Positions 31,264 to 41,652 of a stretch of DNA of 64,000 bases are shown one piece after another; position 1 is the stretch's first letter, and every line of letters starts with the position of its first letter. This stretch comes from Azorinus chamasolen (taxonomy: Eukaryota > Mollusca > Bivalvia > Cardiida > Solecurtidae): contig OY755243.1 in the NCBI GenBank assembly GCA_963576725.1, positions 74,794,106-74,858,105 on the forward strand, in the 5' to 3' direction. Position numbers and translations under genes: made by a program. The notes below the pieces were generated by a model. The model was given only the letters and a program-made list of their open reading frames with translations, ran no database searches and was not told the origin of the DNA.

Positions 31264-31512
31264 CGGAAATTTCAGAGACGCTTTTCCGTGTCTCCCACCC
31301 GCACATCCTCTCCACCCAGGGGTTAAAATGGGTACCTGTGAGGGTCACTCGCCGGTACTGCGGCTGCATGATTGCGCCATATGTTAGCAGTGCTCAATAT
31401 AGTAGGCCAATGACTCAATGACCAGGGGAGTAAATGTACAGTCGGCTGAGCGGTCATTCGGACTGAAAGTAGACTATAACTATTAACTAGGTACTTTACT
31501 TTTACTACATGG
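31192..31512 (+). mobile_element. tRNA-derived SINE
   Basis: A tRNA-like head (31192-31263) is followed by a body containing CCACCCAGGGGTTAAAATGG and ATTGCGCCATATGTTAGCAG. The body recurs alone at 30568. The 3' end is at about 31505, just before a family E MITE. Transcription would be by RNA polymerase III from the internal promoter. Assignment to a named molluscan SINE would need a library comparison. Confidence 0.75.
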
Positions 31513-31759
31513 TTAACCCTTTCACCGCCAATGTCGCATAAATGCACCACAACAAATAGTGCAGTCCCAGATCAGACGCCGCCTTTTCAAGGCGGCGTCT
31601 GATCAGGGACTTCACTATTTGTCTCGAAATCTATTTCTATAGCAGTGCTTTTATTCCTTTGAAGTTTGCATTTATTTATCTTATTTCCTTATTTTACCGA
31701 GTGATTTAACAAAATTGGATTGCAGACGACAATTAGAAATTTGGAGCCGAAAGGGTGAA
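31513..31759 (+). mobile_element. Family E MITE, complete
   Basis: TTAA at the left, and GAAAGGGTGAA at the right with TTAA changed to TGAA. Hairpin ACAAATAGTGCAGTCCCAGA / GGGACTTCACTATTTGT with apex CGCCGCCTTTTCAAGGCGGC. Confidence 0.85.
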
Positions 31760-31864
31760 GAAGAATGATTATGTGAATCATGTATCGGCCAAGTGTCACT
31801 AAATTCTGTAAAATCCAGGATTACACTCCAAACAAGTATGATCCTGTCGAGATGCATGATATAC

Positions 31865-32058
31865 CTATTTAATCATTTCCTTCAAATGAAAGCTTTTCAC
31901 ATATTTGCAAACAGAGTAGACCCTGGTCAAGCGGCTCTTATGGGAGTCGTCTGATCAGGGTCTGCTCTGTTTGCCAATGGAATTTGATATTTATTTATCA
32001 TTATTTAGGTTACGCGTACAGAAATCCTAAAACTGCTTTCATTTGGACGTTCCTTTTA
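31865..32058 (+). mobile_element. Family A hairpin copy joined to a duplicated flank
   Basis: ATCATTTCCTTCAAATGAAA and the hairpin GCAAACAGAGTAGACCCTGG / GGGTCTGCTCTGTTTGC are A-like. The following 31990-32056 text (TTATCATTATTTAGGTTACG ... CTTTCATTTGGACGTTC) is the flank shared with 6440-6516. Confidence 0.65.
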
Positions 32059-32313
32059 ACCCTTTCCTTCATATAAACGAGTTTTCACGCATTTGCAAAC
32101 AGACAGAGAAGACCCATATCAGACGGTTCCTAAAGGGGCTGTCTGATCAGGGTCTGCTCTGTTTGCTTATGGAATTTGAAAGATCAGTTTATTTACTGTC
32201 TAAAATGACTTTACTACTTTTTCATTCAATGGTACACCTTTCATACTTTATTAGAAATATGTTATTCAGTAGGTATTGAAATTTGAAATAAACATAGAAC
32301 AGTGAAAGGGTTA
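32056..32313 (+). mobile_element. Family A MITE
   Basis: TTAA to GGGTTAT. Hairpin GCAAACAGACAGAGAAGACC / GGGTCTGCTCTGTTTGC with apex GGTTCCTAAAGGGGCT. The left arm has a CAGA duplication. Confidence 0.82.
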
Positions 32314-32521
32314 TGTATCTCGGCACCAATGTCGCCAGAACACCATGACAAACAGTGCAGTACCATATCAAAGCAGCGTCTGACCAAATACTTCACTATT
32401 TGTCTCAGCCTCTAGTTCTATATCTGCAGTTTTATCTTTTGCAGTTCGTAATTACTTTTATCAGTTTTACTGAACTATACCAACGCTCGGTGACAGACGA
32501 CTCTTAGATATTTGGCTTAAC
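32310..32521 (+). mobile_element. Degenerate family E MITE
   Basis: It carries CACCAATGTCGCCAGAACAC, one arm ACAAACAGTGCAGTACCATA, CAAATACTTCACTATTTGTC and the tail GGTGACAGACGACTCTTAG. The apex is lost. Confidence 0.6.
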
Positions 32522-32668
32522 AGACTGATTGTATTTTCTAAATGAAATGGTTGCTAGAAGACAAAACGGCGAGTTTTCTCTAAAGACATTTGTTTGACAT
32601 CTGTCATTTGTTTGCTGTGTTTTGTTTGCCGTAAACGATTTCCCAGCCATTGGGGGATATGTAATACC

Positions 32669-32867
32669 CAATGGCCCAGATAAGCTGCGTAAAATAAATC
32701 ATTATTTAGAATAGCTTCTTTGTGTCCCCTCCTAATCCTATATTAGATCTTCGCTTTAGAAATGCCTCTTCAGGAATATTCTAAAAACGGTCACAACACA
32801 GAGTTTGGAGGAGAAATTACGAGTAAAGTGTTTGAACACGCACCTTTATCGTTTGCTTTAATAACTT
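32669..32867. mobile_element. Degenerate family J MITE
   Basis: AATGGCCCAGATAAGCTGCG and ACGCACCTTTATCGTTTGC are the ends. TCCTAATCCTATA pairs with an inner GAGTTTGGAGGAG. Confidence 0.5.
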
Positions 32868-33046
32868 TTGTTTATATCTTTTCATAGATCAGAGGCTGAT
32901 TAATTCGAAATCTCATCCGGATCGACACTGTGTGACATTCTGACTGTATTTAGTAACGAAAGTGAAGGGAATTCTAAAATAAAACATAAAAGATTCGATC
33001 ATCTTAGCAGATGATATTTATTTGGTTTTGAAATAATAATATTTAA

Positions 33047-33282
33047 TTAGCCCTTTCTCCATAAATAAGCGTTTCTACGCCTTTGCAAACAGAGATGACC
33101 CAGATCAGACGGCTCCTGGAGGAGCCGTCTAATCAGGGTCAGCTCTGTTTGCGTATGATATCATATAAACATAGTGTCTGCGATGGCCAAACATTACTGT
33201 GTACATGTGCTATTATAAAAGTTAATCTAACCAGTATTCATGGTGTCAATATTAAATGAATATCCATGGAGTAAGGGGTTAA
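33047..33282 (+). mobile_element. Family D MITE, complete
   Basis: Ends TTAGCCCTTTCTCCATAAAT and CCATGGAGTAAGGGGTTAA. Hairpin GCAAACAGAGATGACCCAGA / GGGTCAGCTCTGTTTGC with apex GGCTCCTGGAGGAGCC at 33112-33127. Confidence 0.87.
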
Positions 33283-33803
33283 CACATTTAACCATTTACT
33301 CCATGAATAATCATATAAGAAGTAGTGCCATCATGAACATTTATTCCATTATATTCTAAAATGGCACATGAATACAGGCAAGTCTAGCTCATTTCATTTC
33401 AGTATCTCTATTTCTTCCCAGTGGATATTGCATACAAAGCGTATATTGGAATATCAAGCAGCGAACAATAATACAAACATACAAACATAAATAAAAATAA
33501 TAAAATTATATGCAAGCTAAAGCTCGAGTAAGCCAAGCTACGAATGACCATTCATGCCACATATCAAGAGGTGGAAGGCTGTAACTGCATATTCGCGATA
33601 AGCATATGGATACAGCGTTAAAACACCATTTTAGTGTTATGTTAGAGGTATGTGAGAGGTGCATATGCACATTTCATATGCAAATTTTCCTACGTCTCCC
33701 TCTTACCATAATATCACTGTATAGTAAATGCATCAAATCCTTTATATGTGTAAATTTGAAACAAATGAAGAAGCAGGCAAGTTGATAATACTAGTTTTAC
33801 AAT
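33283..33803. other. No feature recognised
   Basis: About 520 bp. A poor D-like end (ACCATTTACTCCATGAAT, 33291) is the only hint of a family. Confidence 0.4.
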
Positions 33804-33804
33804 A

Positions 33805-34013
33805 CAGTAAAACCTCTCTATAACGGTCACTAAATCACATCAAGTAGTATGTGTTTAAGGCATGTGGTTGCTTAAAGCAAGGTGAAAGTAAAACAGAACG
33901 CTCCTATAGGAGCGTTGTGTTTTACTTTCACCTTGCTTTAAGCTGCCATCTGCCCTAATTTACCAACTAATTAATGCATTTTAATTCGTGACCGTTATAG
34001 AGAGGTTTTACTG
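33805..34013. mobile_element. Family F2 MITE, complete
   Basis: Ends CAGTAAAACCTCTCTATAAC and GTTATAGAGAGGTTTTACTG with TA flanks. Hairpin GTGGTTGCTTAAAGCAAGG / CCTTGCTTTAAGCTGCCA with apex CGCTCCTATAGGAGCG at 33899-33914. Confidence 0.9.
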
Positions 34014-34191
34014 TAATCCATTCGAGAGTAAAACGCAAGTCATACTCACTAGGCTGATACTTGGAATTAACATTGGCCGGCTCAGTTTTCTTCATTCATT
34101 GTCTGTTTCCACAACGTACAAGTATATCCTACAATTCCACATTGGCTTTCCAATCGTCAAGAAACTGTAGAATCGTATCTATATTATTTCA

Positions 34192-34306
34192 TAATTAAGA
34201 AGAGCCGACGCTGATCAGACGGCACCTACAAGAGCCGTCTGATCTGGGTCTGTTCTGTAAGCAAATACGTAGCGTAGAAAGGCATATTCATGGAGTAATG
34301 GGTTAA
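34192..34306 (-). mobile_element. Partial family D MITE
   Basis: Hairpin GCTGATCAGACGGCACC / GAGCCGTCTGATCTGGG and the right end CATATTCATGGAGTAATGGG plus TTAA are present. The left half is missing. Confidence 0.65.
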
Positions 34307-34790
34307 CCCGTTCGACATCCACGTCTGCAGGCCAATGTTGTTAAAATATTTCGGTGAAATGAAGAATTGAGATAAATAAGTAAATGCATTAAAATGAATG
34401 AATAAATGATAAATTAACCGCAGACATAGAACTGAAAGCCGAGACAAACATCAAGTCCCTGATCTGCACTGCATGCCGTGGTGTACCTTGGCCACTTTGG
34501 TGGTGAATGAGGTAAGCATTGGGTATTTGCAACTTTATTCACTATGTTCTCAGGCAGAATGATTCCGATTGGTGACCGCATTCATTACAATGAAGCCCAC
34601 ACAGACACAATGTAAAACCGGTATGTTTCTTTGGTGTCTGAATTAGTTTATAAAAATATACTAACTAGTACATGTAGAAACTACTGGACCTCTCGTTATT
34701 ATCTGAATTGATAAACACGGAATTTACCGTTTGGCAGGCAGGAATTTACACAAGCGTGTACTAGTTTAAGAATCCCAAAGCAACATTATA
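34307..34790. other. No feature recognised
   Basis: About 480 bp. CCCGTTCGACATCCACGTCT at the start may be an E-type end, but nothing else fits. Confidence 0.4.
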
Positions 34791-34989
34791 CAGTAAAACC
34801 TCTCTAAACCGGAATTCTAGTACAATTAAGATACTGTTAAGCAGGTGGCTGCTTAATGCAGCGTGGAAGTCATGCAGAAAGCTCCTAGAGGAGCTTTCGG
34901 CATGACTTCCACCCTGCATTAAGCTGTCACCTGTCTCCAAGACCGATATGTATACTACATTTAACGTCCGGCTTAGAGAGGTTTCACTG
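34791..34989. mobile_element. Family F MITE, complete
   Basis: Ends CAGTAAAACCTCTCTAAACC and GGCTTAGAGAGGTTTCACTG, TA-flanked. Apex AAAGCTCCTAGAGGAGCTTT. Confidence 0.9.
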
Positions 34990-35317
34990 TATAGATAACG
35001 TATATCAGGTAAAGGCCATTTAATCCTCCGCGTAATTTTGTTGCCCTTTAGACTGTTTAAATGAACGTTAAGCCTAGTTTAATTTATATATTACCAAGAA
35101 GGAACGTTTTGTAAATCACTCATACATATTTAACGTTTCTTGTAAAACGCGAATAAGCAAAGGTTGAACCGGATACTTATTTTTCTATTTTGTAAGATAT
35201 TAGAAATGTATCGTGTTCTGCCATACACCAAACTAGGTTATACATGTATACCAATACCACGTGAACTTCAGTGACCTTCCGATAACATTGAGATAACTGA
35301 TTTTCTCCATTTTCTCG
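34990..35317. other. No feature recognised
   Basis: About 330 bp of unassigned sequence. Confidence 0.4.
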
Positions 35318-35506
35318 TTAACTCATTCCCTCCTACTGACGCCTTTTGACACCACTGCAGTCAGTCCATAGGAGCAAATACTCTACTTATCACATTGGTT
35401 TCAAACGTATATCCTTCAAAAAGTATATCTTGTTCTAGTAATGCTCCTTTTCAGTAGATTTATTCAAAAAGGTTGTTTTTAAATAGTTTAGGAGGGAATG
35501 GGTCAA
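35318..35506 (+). mobile_element. Family C MITE, one hairpin arm lost
   Basis: TTAACTCATTCCCTCCTACT to GGAGGGAATGGGTCAA. Only AGGAGCAAATACTCTACTTA of the hairpin survives. Confidence 0.75.
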
Positions 35507-35514
35507 TCCTTTGA

Positions 35515-35645
35515 TTGCGGGAAACCAATGCACTGCCATCTTTAAACAGTGTAGATCCAGAATAGAGGGCTCCTAGAGGAGCCGACTGATCAGAATGTGC
35601 ACTGTTTGTAAATCAAACTCTTCTCTCAATGTTTACCCTTTCAAA
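35515..35645. mobile_element. Family L hairpin
   Basis: TTAAACAGTGTAGATCCAGA / TCAGAATGTGCACTGTTTGT close on GGGCTCCTAGAGGAGCCGA. The end GTTTACCC at the right is worn. Confidence 0.55.
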
Positions 35646-36016
35646 CCGTAAGAACTCTACCAATAAACAGTAATGGAGTATTCCACTTTGTGAAGTCAGT
35701 GTTGAAATGGTTGCACTAAATTAGACCATCGCCCATTACCGTATTCTTTATCCTGATGAATCATTTATATCTGCGAAAAACCGATCAGTTATAGTTTTAC
35801 TTATTTTATGTTGCCATTTGTGCTTTTATTATCTGAATGTCACAAGTCTAGAACCTCAATTAGGCGTCGAGATACCCGGCCTCTAATTTGGATCCACACT
35901 GTTTTGAAGTGCCAACCACGTCGAGATCAACAGGAATAGGAATACATTAGTCTAAGAATGTTGATGGCTAGTTTATTCGGCCCGCAGGTGAATCTGGGGT
36001 TACATTTTTATATCGA

Positions 36017-36260
36017 TTAACCAGTTCCATGTTCTATGTTTATTCCAAATTTCAATGTCTATCGATTATTCATGGACAAACTAGTTCTAATACAGCATGG
36101 AAGGTGACACATTATAGCCATTTTAGAAAGTAAGGAAACATCTTTCTAATTCCATTAGCAATCAGAGCAGACTCTGATCAGACGGTCCCTATAAGAGCCG
36201 TCTGATCTGGGTCTACTCTGTTTGCAAATGCGAGAAAACTCGTTTGAAGGAACGGGTTAA
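36017..36260 (-). mobile_element. Family A MITE, complete
   Basis: TTAA ends. Hairpin AGAGCAGACTCTGATCAGAC / GTCTGATCTGGGTCTACTC with apex GGTCCCTATAAGAGCC. Confidence 0.85.
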
Positions 36261-36384
36261 AGGAATCAAATACGGACCGAAATAATTTCTACCTGGTCAG
36301 TGGTATGCAAATGTTACTGGCATCTATACGTGTTCAAAATGAATAGTTGAGCTGTACTGGCTACTAGTTATACCATAATGACAC

Positions 36385-36990
36385 AGTATAGTCTCGCTAA
36401 TGCGGCCACATACTCTATTAACAAGAGGGTCCATAAAAGCAAGTTGTTACTTAATGCAGCACATATAGTCTACTATATTGCTACTCACTGTTACTTATTG
36501 CAGACATAGAGTTCTATACTTAATGTTACTGAATGTCACTTAATGCAGACACATAGTCCTATACTTAATGTCACTGAATTCCACTTAATGCAGGCATAGA
36601 CTCCTTTACTTAATTCTACATAATCTTATAATGTTACTTAATGCAGACATAGACTCTTATGATACCTAATGCTACTCAGTGTCACTTAATACAGACATAT
36701 TCTCCTATACTTAATGCTACTCAGTGTCACTTAATACAGACATATTATCTTATACTTAATGCTACTCAGTGTCACTTAATACAGACATATTCTCCTATAC
36801 TTAATGCTACTCAGTGTCACTTAATACAGACATATTCTCCTATACTTAATGCTACTCAGTGTTACTTAATACAGACATATTCTCCTATACTTAATGCTAC
36901 TTAATGTTACTTAATGCAGGCATAGGCTCCTACAAGCGTTTTCTGCATGGATTTAGCCTACAATATGCAAACTTATACTTATTTTGAGTT
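36385..36990. mobile_element. F4-like MITE enlarged by an internal minisatellite
   Basis: The left end CAGTATAGTCTCGCTAATGC resembles F4. One hairpin arm (AAGTTGTTACTTAATGCAGC) passes into the tandem array, and the last unit runs into GGCTCCTACAAGCGTTTTC and TGCATGGATTTAGCCTAC, the other half of an F/G hairpin. Confidence 0.55.
36440..36925 (+). repeat. 45-bp minisatellite, about 10 units
   Basis: The unit contains CTTAATACAGACATATTCTC, CTATACTTAATGCTACTCAG and TGTCA. The central copies (36673-36895) are nearly identical, while the flanking ones are divergent. CTTAATGCAGACATAG is itself close to the F hairpin arm CTTAATGCAGG. Confidence 0.88.
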
Positions 36991-37082
36991 ATCGCATAAG
37001 CGATACTTTACCGTGGTACAGAGTAAAATTAATGTATATGCATAGTCTTCCTAAGGTTTGATCATAATAACGAGTGAATGTA

Positions 37083-37282
37083 CAGTAAAACCCCTCTAAA
37101 CCAGAATTCCAGTAGTGAAGAATTTAGATATTATTAGGCGGGTGGCTGCTTAATGCTGGCTGAAAGGAATGCAGAAAGCTCCTCTAGGAGCTTTCTACAT
37201 GACTTTCGTCCTGCAATGAGCTACCATATGTCTCCATGATATTTATACGAAATTAACGTCCGGTTTTAGAGAGTGTTTACTG
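37083..37282. mobile_element. Family F MITE
   Basis: Ends CAGTAAAACCCCTCTAAACC and GGTTTTAGAGAGTGTTTACTG, TA-flanked. Apex AAAGCTCCTCTAGGAGCTTT. Confidence 0.88.
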
Positions 37283-37420
37283 TATATGTATAACCTGCTC
37301 CACAAAGTTTCACCATAGCAACAAGTGACTGCCCAAAGTTTGACAATAGAAACAAGTTCCTGTATATTTAGAGACTACTCAAAACTTGATCATAGTATTA
37401 AGTGAATGATATTTGATCAA

Positions 37421-37580
37421 CAGAGATCCAGCTAAGATACATAAATTTCAACATATTCACGAATAGCTCCTTTATTTCTCCACCATACCTTATACTGTGA
37501 CCACTCTTTCGAATCGTATAGAGGTTAGTGGAGAAATGACGAATTTAGTATTCGGGTACGCACCTTTATTTGTAGCTCTG
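37421..37580. mobile_element. Family J MITE
   Basis: CAGAGATCCAGCTAAGATAC and GCACCTTTATTTGTAGCTCTG are inverted. CTCCACCATACCTTATAC pairs with the shorter GTATAGAGGTTAGTGGAG. Confidence 0.68.
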
Positions 37581-38269
37581 GACCATATTGACAAGTGGAT
37601 GTACATGTATATGTGTAGGCTGTCCAGGTTTTGACAAATGTGCACTGCTCCTGTTACCCTTGCACCTTTAGATTATTTCTATATTGGTTTAGTGATTGCC
37701 ACACTTTTCCATCCAATCAACGAGCCGTATTCTTGACATTTTTCAGACTCAAATCCTCATAATTTTTATAAAATCGACTCTAACTTTCGAAGACAACCCT
37801 TACAGTGCGCATGTGCAACAAAACTCCACCAACTACTAGACAGAACGAGTTGCTATGTTATGACGTTATCGACACGCGAACGAGAGTACACACAAGTGCA
37901 AGTGTTCACGTGTGTAGACCGTGGAGAGGAAGAGTATAAAACAACTGAGAGGCAGAATTATAGATCTAGTAATTGGGCTACCGTGGACTAAAAAAACAAA
38001 ATAAATCGAGAAACATCCCACCTATTGAAGCAGGATTATTGAAAAAGGACTAATGTAAATAAGCAAATAAATCAGGAAATAAGAAAAAAAACTGTATTTG
38101 AGACCGTAATCCGTTCAACAAAACATAAACAATCAAACCTGTAATCATTAAGCCTTTTAAGCCTTCACCTGTTTATTCTTATTTCAATAATAAATCTGCC
38201 CATAATGAATGTTTAATATTAATAAGCTGTATTATATGGGGTTTCGGTAGCAGTGAAGATTTAAATATG
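37581..38269. other. No feature recognised
   Basis: About 690 bp without a supported gene or repeat. Confidence 0.45.
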
Positions 38270-38376
38270 TGTAAACCGAGTAGACCCTGATCAGACAGCA
38301 TATGAGCTTCTGATCTGGGTCTTCTCGGCTTGCAAAGTGGTCCACAGACGTCTCTTACTATAAGGTAAAGGGTTAT
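38270..38376 (-). mobile_element. Family A/D fragment
   Basis: AACCGAGTAGACCCTGATCA / TGATCTGGGTCTTCTCGGCT form the hairpin around CATATGAGCTT. The right end reads GGTAAAGGGTTATC. Confidence 0.5.
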
Positions 38377-38746
38377 CAGTCTGCTAGCTCGGTGCCAGAT
38401 AGCAGGTCAAAAGACACATTGTTGTCAGCCATTATTATTTGGACTCCAGAAAAATTATGTAAAACATGTTTTACACACAGATGGGGAATATTTGATTACG
38501 TGACAAAGCCAAATAAGGCAATGTTTACAAGAAAAAGGCGCGAAACCAGTTTCACTGTGTAGGATTTTTAAAACATAAACACGTGAGCAAATTAACAAAG
38601 ACGACGCTTGTTTGATTGGTAGGTTTTCTGAGTATTTTGCATAAACGGATGTGGGTTTAGATGGACCATAATCACGTGACTATATATAAGTTTGTCATTG
38701 CTCAGTGGGCGGGGCTTATAAACTCGGCCTGTTCAAAAGTAGGGCA

Positions 38747-38860
38747 ATCACTAAATCGGTTAGAGCTTATAAACTGCAGTCTTCGAAAATAAGACGACCT
38801 AAAACGCTTCGCTCGGCCGTCTTATTTTCGAAGACAGCAGTTTATAAGCTCTAACCTATA
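38747..38860. repeat. 110-bp near-perfect palindrome
   Basis: GGTTAGAGCTTATAAACTGC plus GTCTTCGAAAATAAGACG is followed by the inverse (CGTCTTATTTTCGAAGAC, GCAGTTTATAAGCTCTAACC). The loop of about 20 bp contains CGCTTCGCTCGG. It lies in no family defined here. Confidence 0.8.
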
Positions 38861-38889
38861 TATATGACACAGACAGGAGCATATCTAAA

Positions 38890-39003
38890 TAATTTCAAAA
38901 GCAAAGAGAAGACCTGATCAGACGGCTCCTACAAGAACTGTTTGATCTGGGTCTACTCTGCTTGCAAATGTGTGAAAAAGAGTTTATATTATGGAAAGGC
39001 TTG
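38890..39003 (-). mobile_element. Degenerate family A fragment
   Basis: GAGAAGACCTGATCAGACGG / TTTGATCTGGGTCTACTCTG with apex CTCCTACAAGAAC and the end TTATGGAAAGGCTTGA. Confidence 0.5.
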
Positions 39004-39174
39004 ATGCTCGCTCCATTTCCATATTTAAATTTTCTAAGAAGTTTTATAGTCGTCAATATTTGTGCTATAACAAATTATAACAATTGTGTTGGCAGAGGGC
39101 ACATTTATAAATATAACTAACACTATAGCATGCAACTGTATACAATTTTCTCCTACAGAAATACTCCAGTAATT

Positions 39175-39424
39175 TCTTGCTAAACCGAACACTCACATAA
39201 TACTAGTTTCAGTGTTTAAGACAGGTGATACTTTGATGCAGAGTCAAAGCATGTAGAAAACTCATCTGTGAGATTTCTGCTATTCTGTAAGACTTTCATC
39301 CTGAATTAAGATGTTACCTGCCTTAAAAGTACAATATGAGTCATGCAGGAAATACCACATACAGAACAAACAGCCGCCCGAACAGCAACACAATTTAGTG
39401 ACAGTTATAGAAAGGTTTTGCTGT
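39175..39424. mobile_element. Degenerate family F/F2 MITE
   Basis: TTGCTAAACCGAACACTCAC at the left and GTTATAGAAAGGTTTTGCTG plus TA at the right. The hairpin text GATGCAGAGTCAAAGCATG / GACTTTCATCCTGAATTAAG is worn. Confidence 0.5.
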
Positions 39425-39565
39425 ACAATAAGTTTGGATCCTGATGCGACGCCGGGGAACCCAGTGTTTCATCAGGATTTAAGATTGTTTGTTACTGTGA
39501 TATTTAGCAAAAATGAAGAAAAAAGAGGTTGGTAGCAAACACCATTGCAGCGAAATAGTTAGATC
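39425..39565. mobile_element. Family I MITE, degenerate
   Basis: AAGTTTGGATCCTGATGCGA / TCATCAGGATTTAAGATTGT, then the end GCAGCGAAATAGTTA. Confidence 0.55.
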
Positions 39566-39582
39566 ACAGAACGAGGTTCAAC

Positions 39583-39795
39583 CCATTTGCTCCCACGATC
39601 CCATATATGGGACGTGGGTAAACAGTGTATAGACCGCATATAGCGGCGTCTGATCAGAGTCTACACTGTATGCGGACAGGAAATTCAATATAAAGCAAAA
39701 CAAAAATGAAAAATTAGACCAGACATCTCTTAGATGAAAAATAGACTAATCTAATATATAATCATGGAAGAATCCACTGTGAGCAATTGGGTTAA
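39583..39795. mobile_element. Family M MITE
   Basis: CAACCCATTTGCTCCCACG at the left and GAGCAATTGGGTTAA at the right are inverted. A hairpin AAACAGTGTATAGACC / GAGTCTACACTGTATGC lies near the left end with GGCGTCTGATCAGAG. Confidence 0.6.
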
Positions 39796-40249
39796 ATTTC
39801 AGGCAGGGAGTGAACGTTCAACTGTCAGTTACATATCCGCTATACTCCAAAGATGTGCATATTCTATGCATCATAGACCATTTAAATGAACCTAAATTAT
39901 CCTAAGTATCTACTTAAACCTTGGCAATATGTGACTTGTGTAGAAATACTTTATGTTCTACGTTTGTTTAAATTGCCGTTTTCGTGATAAAATGCATATT
40001 TTAATGTTTGCCCGACATCCTATGCATGGAATCAGATATGTAAATTTTTGGTGATTTGAACTTAAACAAAAGGTATACAAAGTATAGTTCGAACATATCC
40101 GGACACAGTTCGAATGCTTACAGCTAAACATTCAATTCCTGCATCGCTGTAAAAACTATCATTATTGCCTGTCAGTGAACTTATTTTGATCTGGTGTATT
40201 TTTTGACTACTTCCGATTCGATCAAGCTATTGAGAAAATATTAATCGAG
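39796..40249. other. No feature recognised
   Basis: About 450 bp of AT-rich sequence. Confidence 0.45.
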
Positions 40250-40357
40250 CGGCAACCTGTTATGAACTTGATGAGACGTCAGGTTATTCGGCGTCTCATT
40301 TGGAAGCAAAATGTTTGCAAATGTGAGTCAGGTCGCGCAAAGCGGAATAAGGGTTAA
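40250..40357. mobile_element. Degenerate family I MITE
   Basis: AACTTGATGAGACGTCAGG / GGCGTCTCATTTGGAAGC form the hairpin. The end CAAAGCGGAATAAGGGTTAA is shared with the next element. Confidence 0.55.
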
Positions 40358-40584
40358 ACTCATTCCCTCATACTGACGCCTTTTGATGTCTCTGTATAAG
40401 TCACTTTTTGAAACCATTGTGATAAATAGATCATTTGCTCCTTAGGAGCAAATGCTCTATGTATCACTATGATTTCCAAGCTACATAATTCTAAAAATGT
40501 TCCTTTTCTCTAATGAATGTTCCTTTTCGGTCGATTTATTCAAAGAGGTTGGATCTGAAAATAGCCTAACAGGAATTGGGTTAA
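40354..40584 (+). mobile_element. Family C MITE, complete
   Basis: TTAAACTCATTCCCTCATAC to CAGGAATTGGGTTAA. Hairpin apex TTTGCTCCTTAGGAGCAAA. Confidence 0.86.
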
Positions 40585-40668
40585 ATGGCAAAATAAAAAG
40601 TTGAAAAAGTGCAACGTGAAGTACAGTTCAAGAAATCACTAATATTGTATAACAATATAGTCTTACCT

Positions 40669-40911
40669 TTATCCCTTTCCTCCATGCATATTCATGTAAA
40701 ATCAATGACGTCATGAATATTAATTAGATTGATTTGATGTTAAAGCACATGGACATGTGATGTTTGGGTCATGATAGAAAGTGTAAAATCATATCTTAAT
40801 CATATCATAAGCAAACAGAGCAGACCCTAATCAGACAGCTCCTATGGTCTAATCTGGGTCTACTCTGTTTGCAAAGGCGTACAAATGCGTATTTATGGAG
40901 TAAATGGTTAA
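40669..40911 (-). mobile_element. Family D MITE
   Basis: TTTATCCCTTTCCTCCATGC to TTTATGGAGTAAATGGTTAA. Hairpin GCAAACAGAGCAGACCCTAA / TCTGGGTCTACTCTGTTTGC with a shortened apex. Confidence 0.78.
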
Positions 40912-41171
40912 ACTGAGAAATACGCGTCTGTGCTTGTCTGTTGGTTTAAAGCCCATCGGCCATTATATCAAATGCTTCCCGGTGGATCACACAAAAGTCT
41001 TAAACGTGATAGGGAGATCATTAGAGGTTTACCTGCTGCCTTAGGATAATCTATAAGGTGTCACAAAAGTAGCTTCATGCCATTGGCCATGTTGATGAAG
41101 ACGAACATATACACTACATGTGGAGGGTTGTCAATTTAAAATAAAGAATTGTTCATGACTAATGCATTATA

Positions 41172-41376
41172 CGGTAAAACCTCTCTATAACGGCCACTAA
41201 TTATGTTAATTAGTTGGTATTTAGATCAGGTGGCTGCTTAAAGCAAGGTGAAAGTAAAACAGAACGCTCCTATATAGGAGCGTCCTGTTTTACTTTCACC
41301 TTGCTTTAAGCAGTCACCTGCTTTTAACACAATATATTTGATGTAATTAAATGGCCGTTATAGAGAGGTTTAACTG
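41172..41376. mobile_element. Family F2 MITE, complete
   Basis: CGGTAAAACCTCTCTATAAC and GTTATAGAGAGGTTTAACTG with TA to the left. Apex CGCTCCTATATAGGAGCG at 41265-41282. Confidence 0.87.
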
Positions 41377-41652
41377 TGTTCACTCATTGTGGCTAATGAA
41401 TGAAATATCAATGTCCAAGCAATTTCACAGGATTTTATCTGTTTTATTTATTTGACAGATCTTTGCGTTGGCATAAAATGTTAAACATGTAGATGGTAAT
41501 ACTTTATTCTGTTACAACTAACCATTCTATTAGGATAGGTCATTAACCAAATTACACCCATGAAATACCACTATCTGAGTTTGTCCCTATAATTTACTAC
41601 CTACGTTCCCTTAGATGCTGGGACAATTATCAATGATGATGGTATTGTGCGG

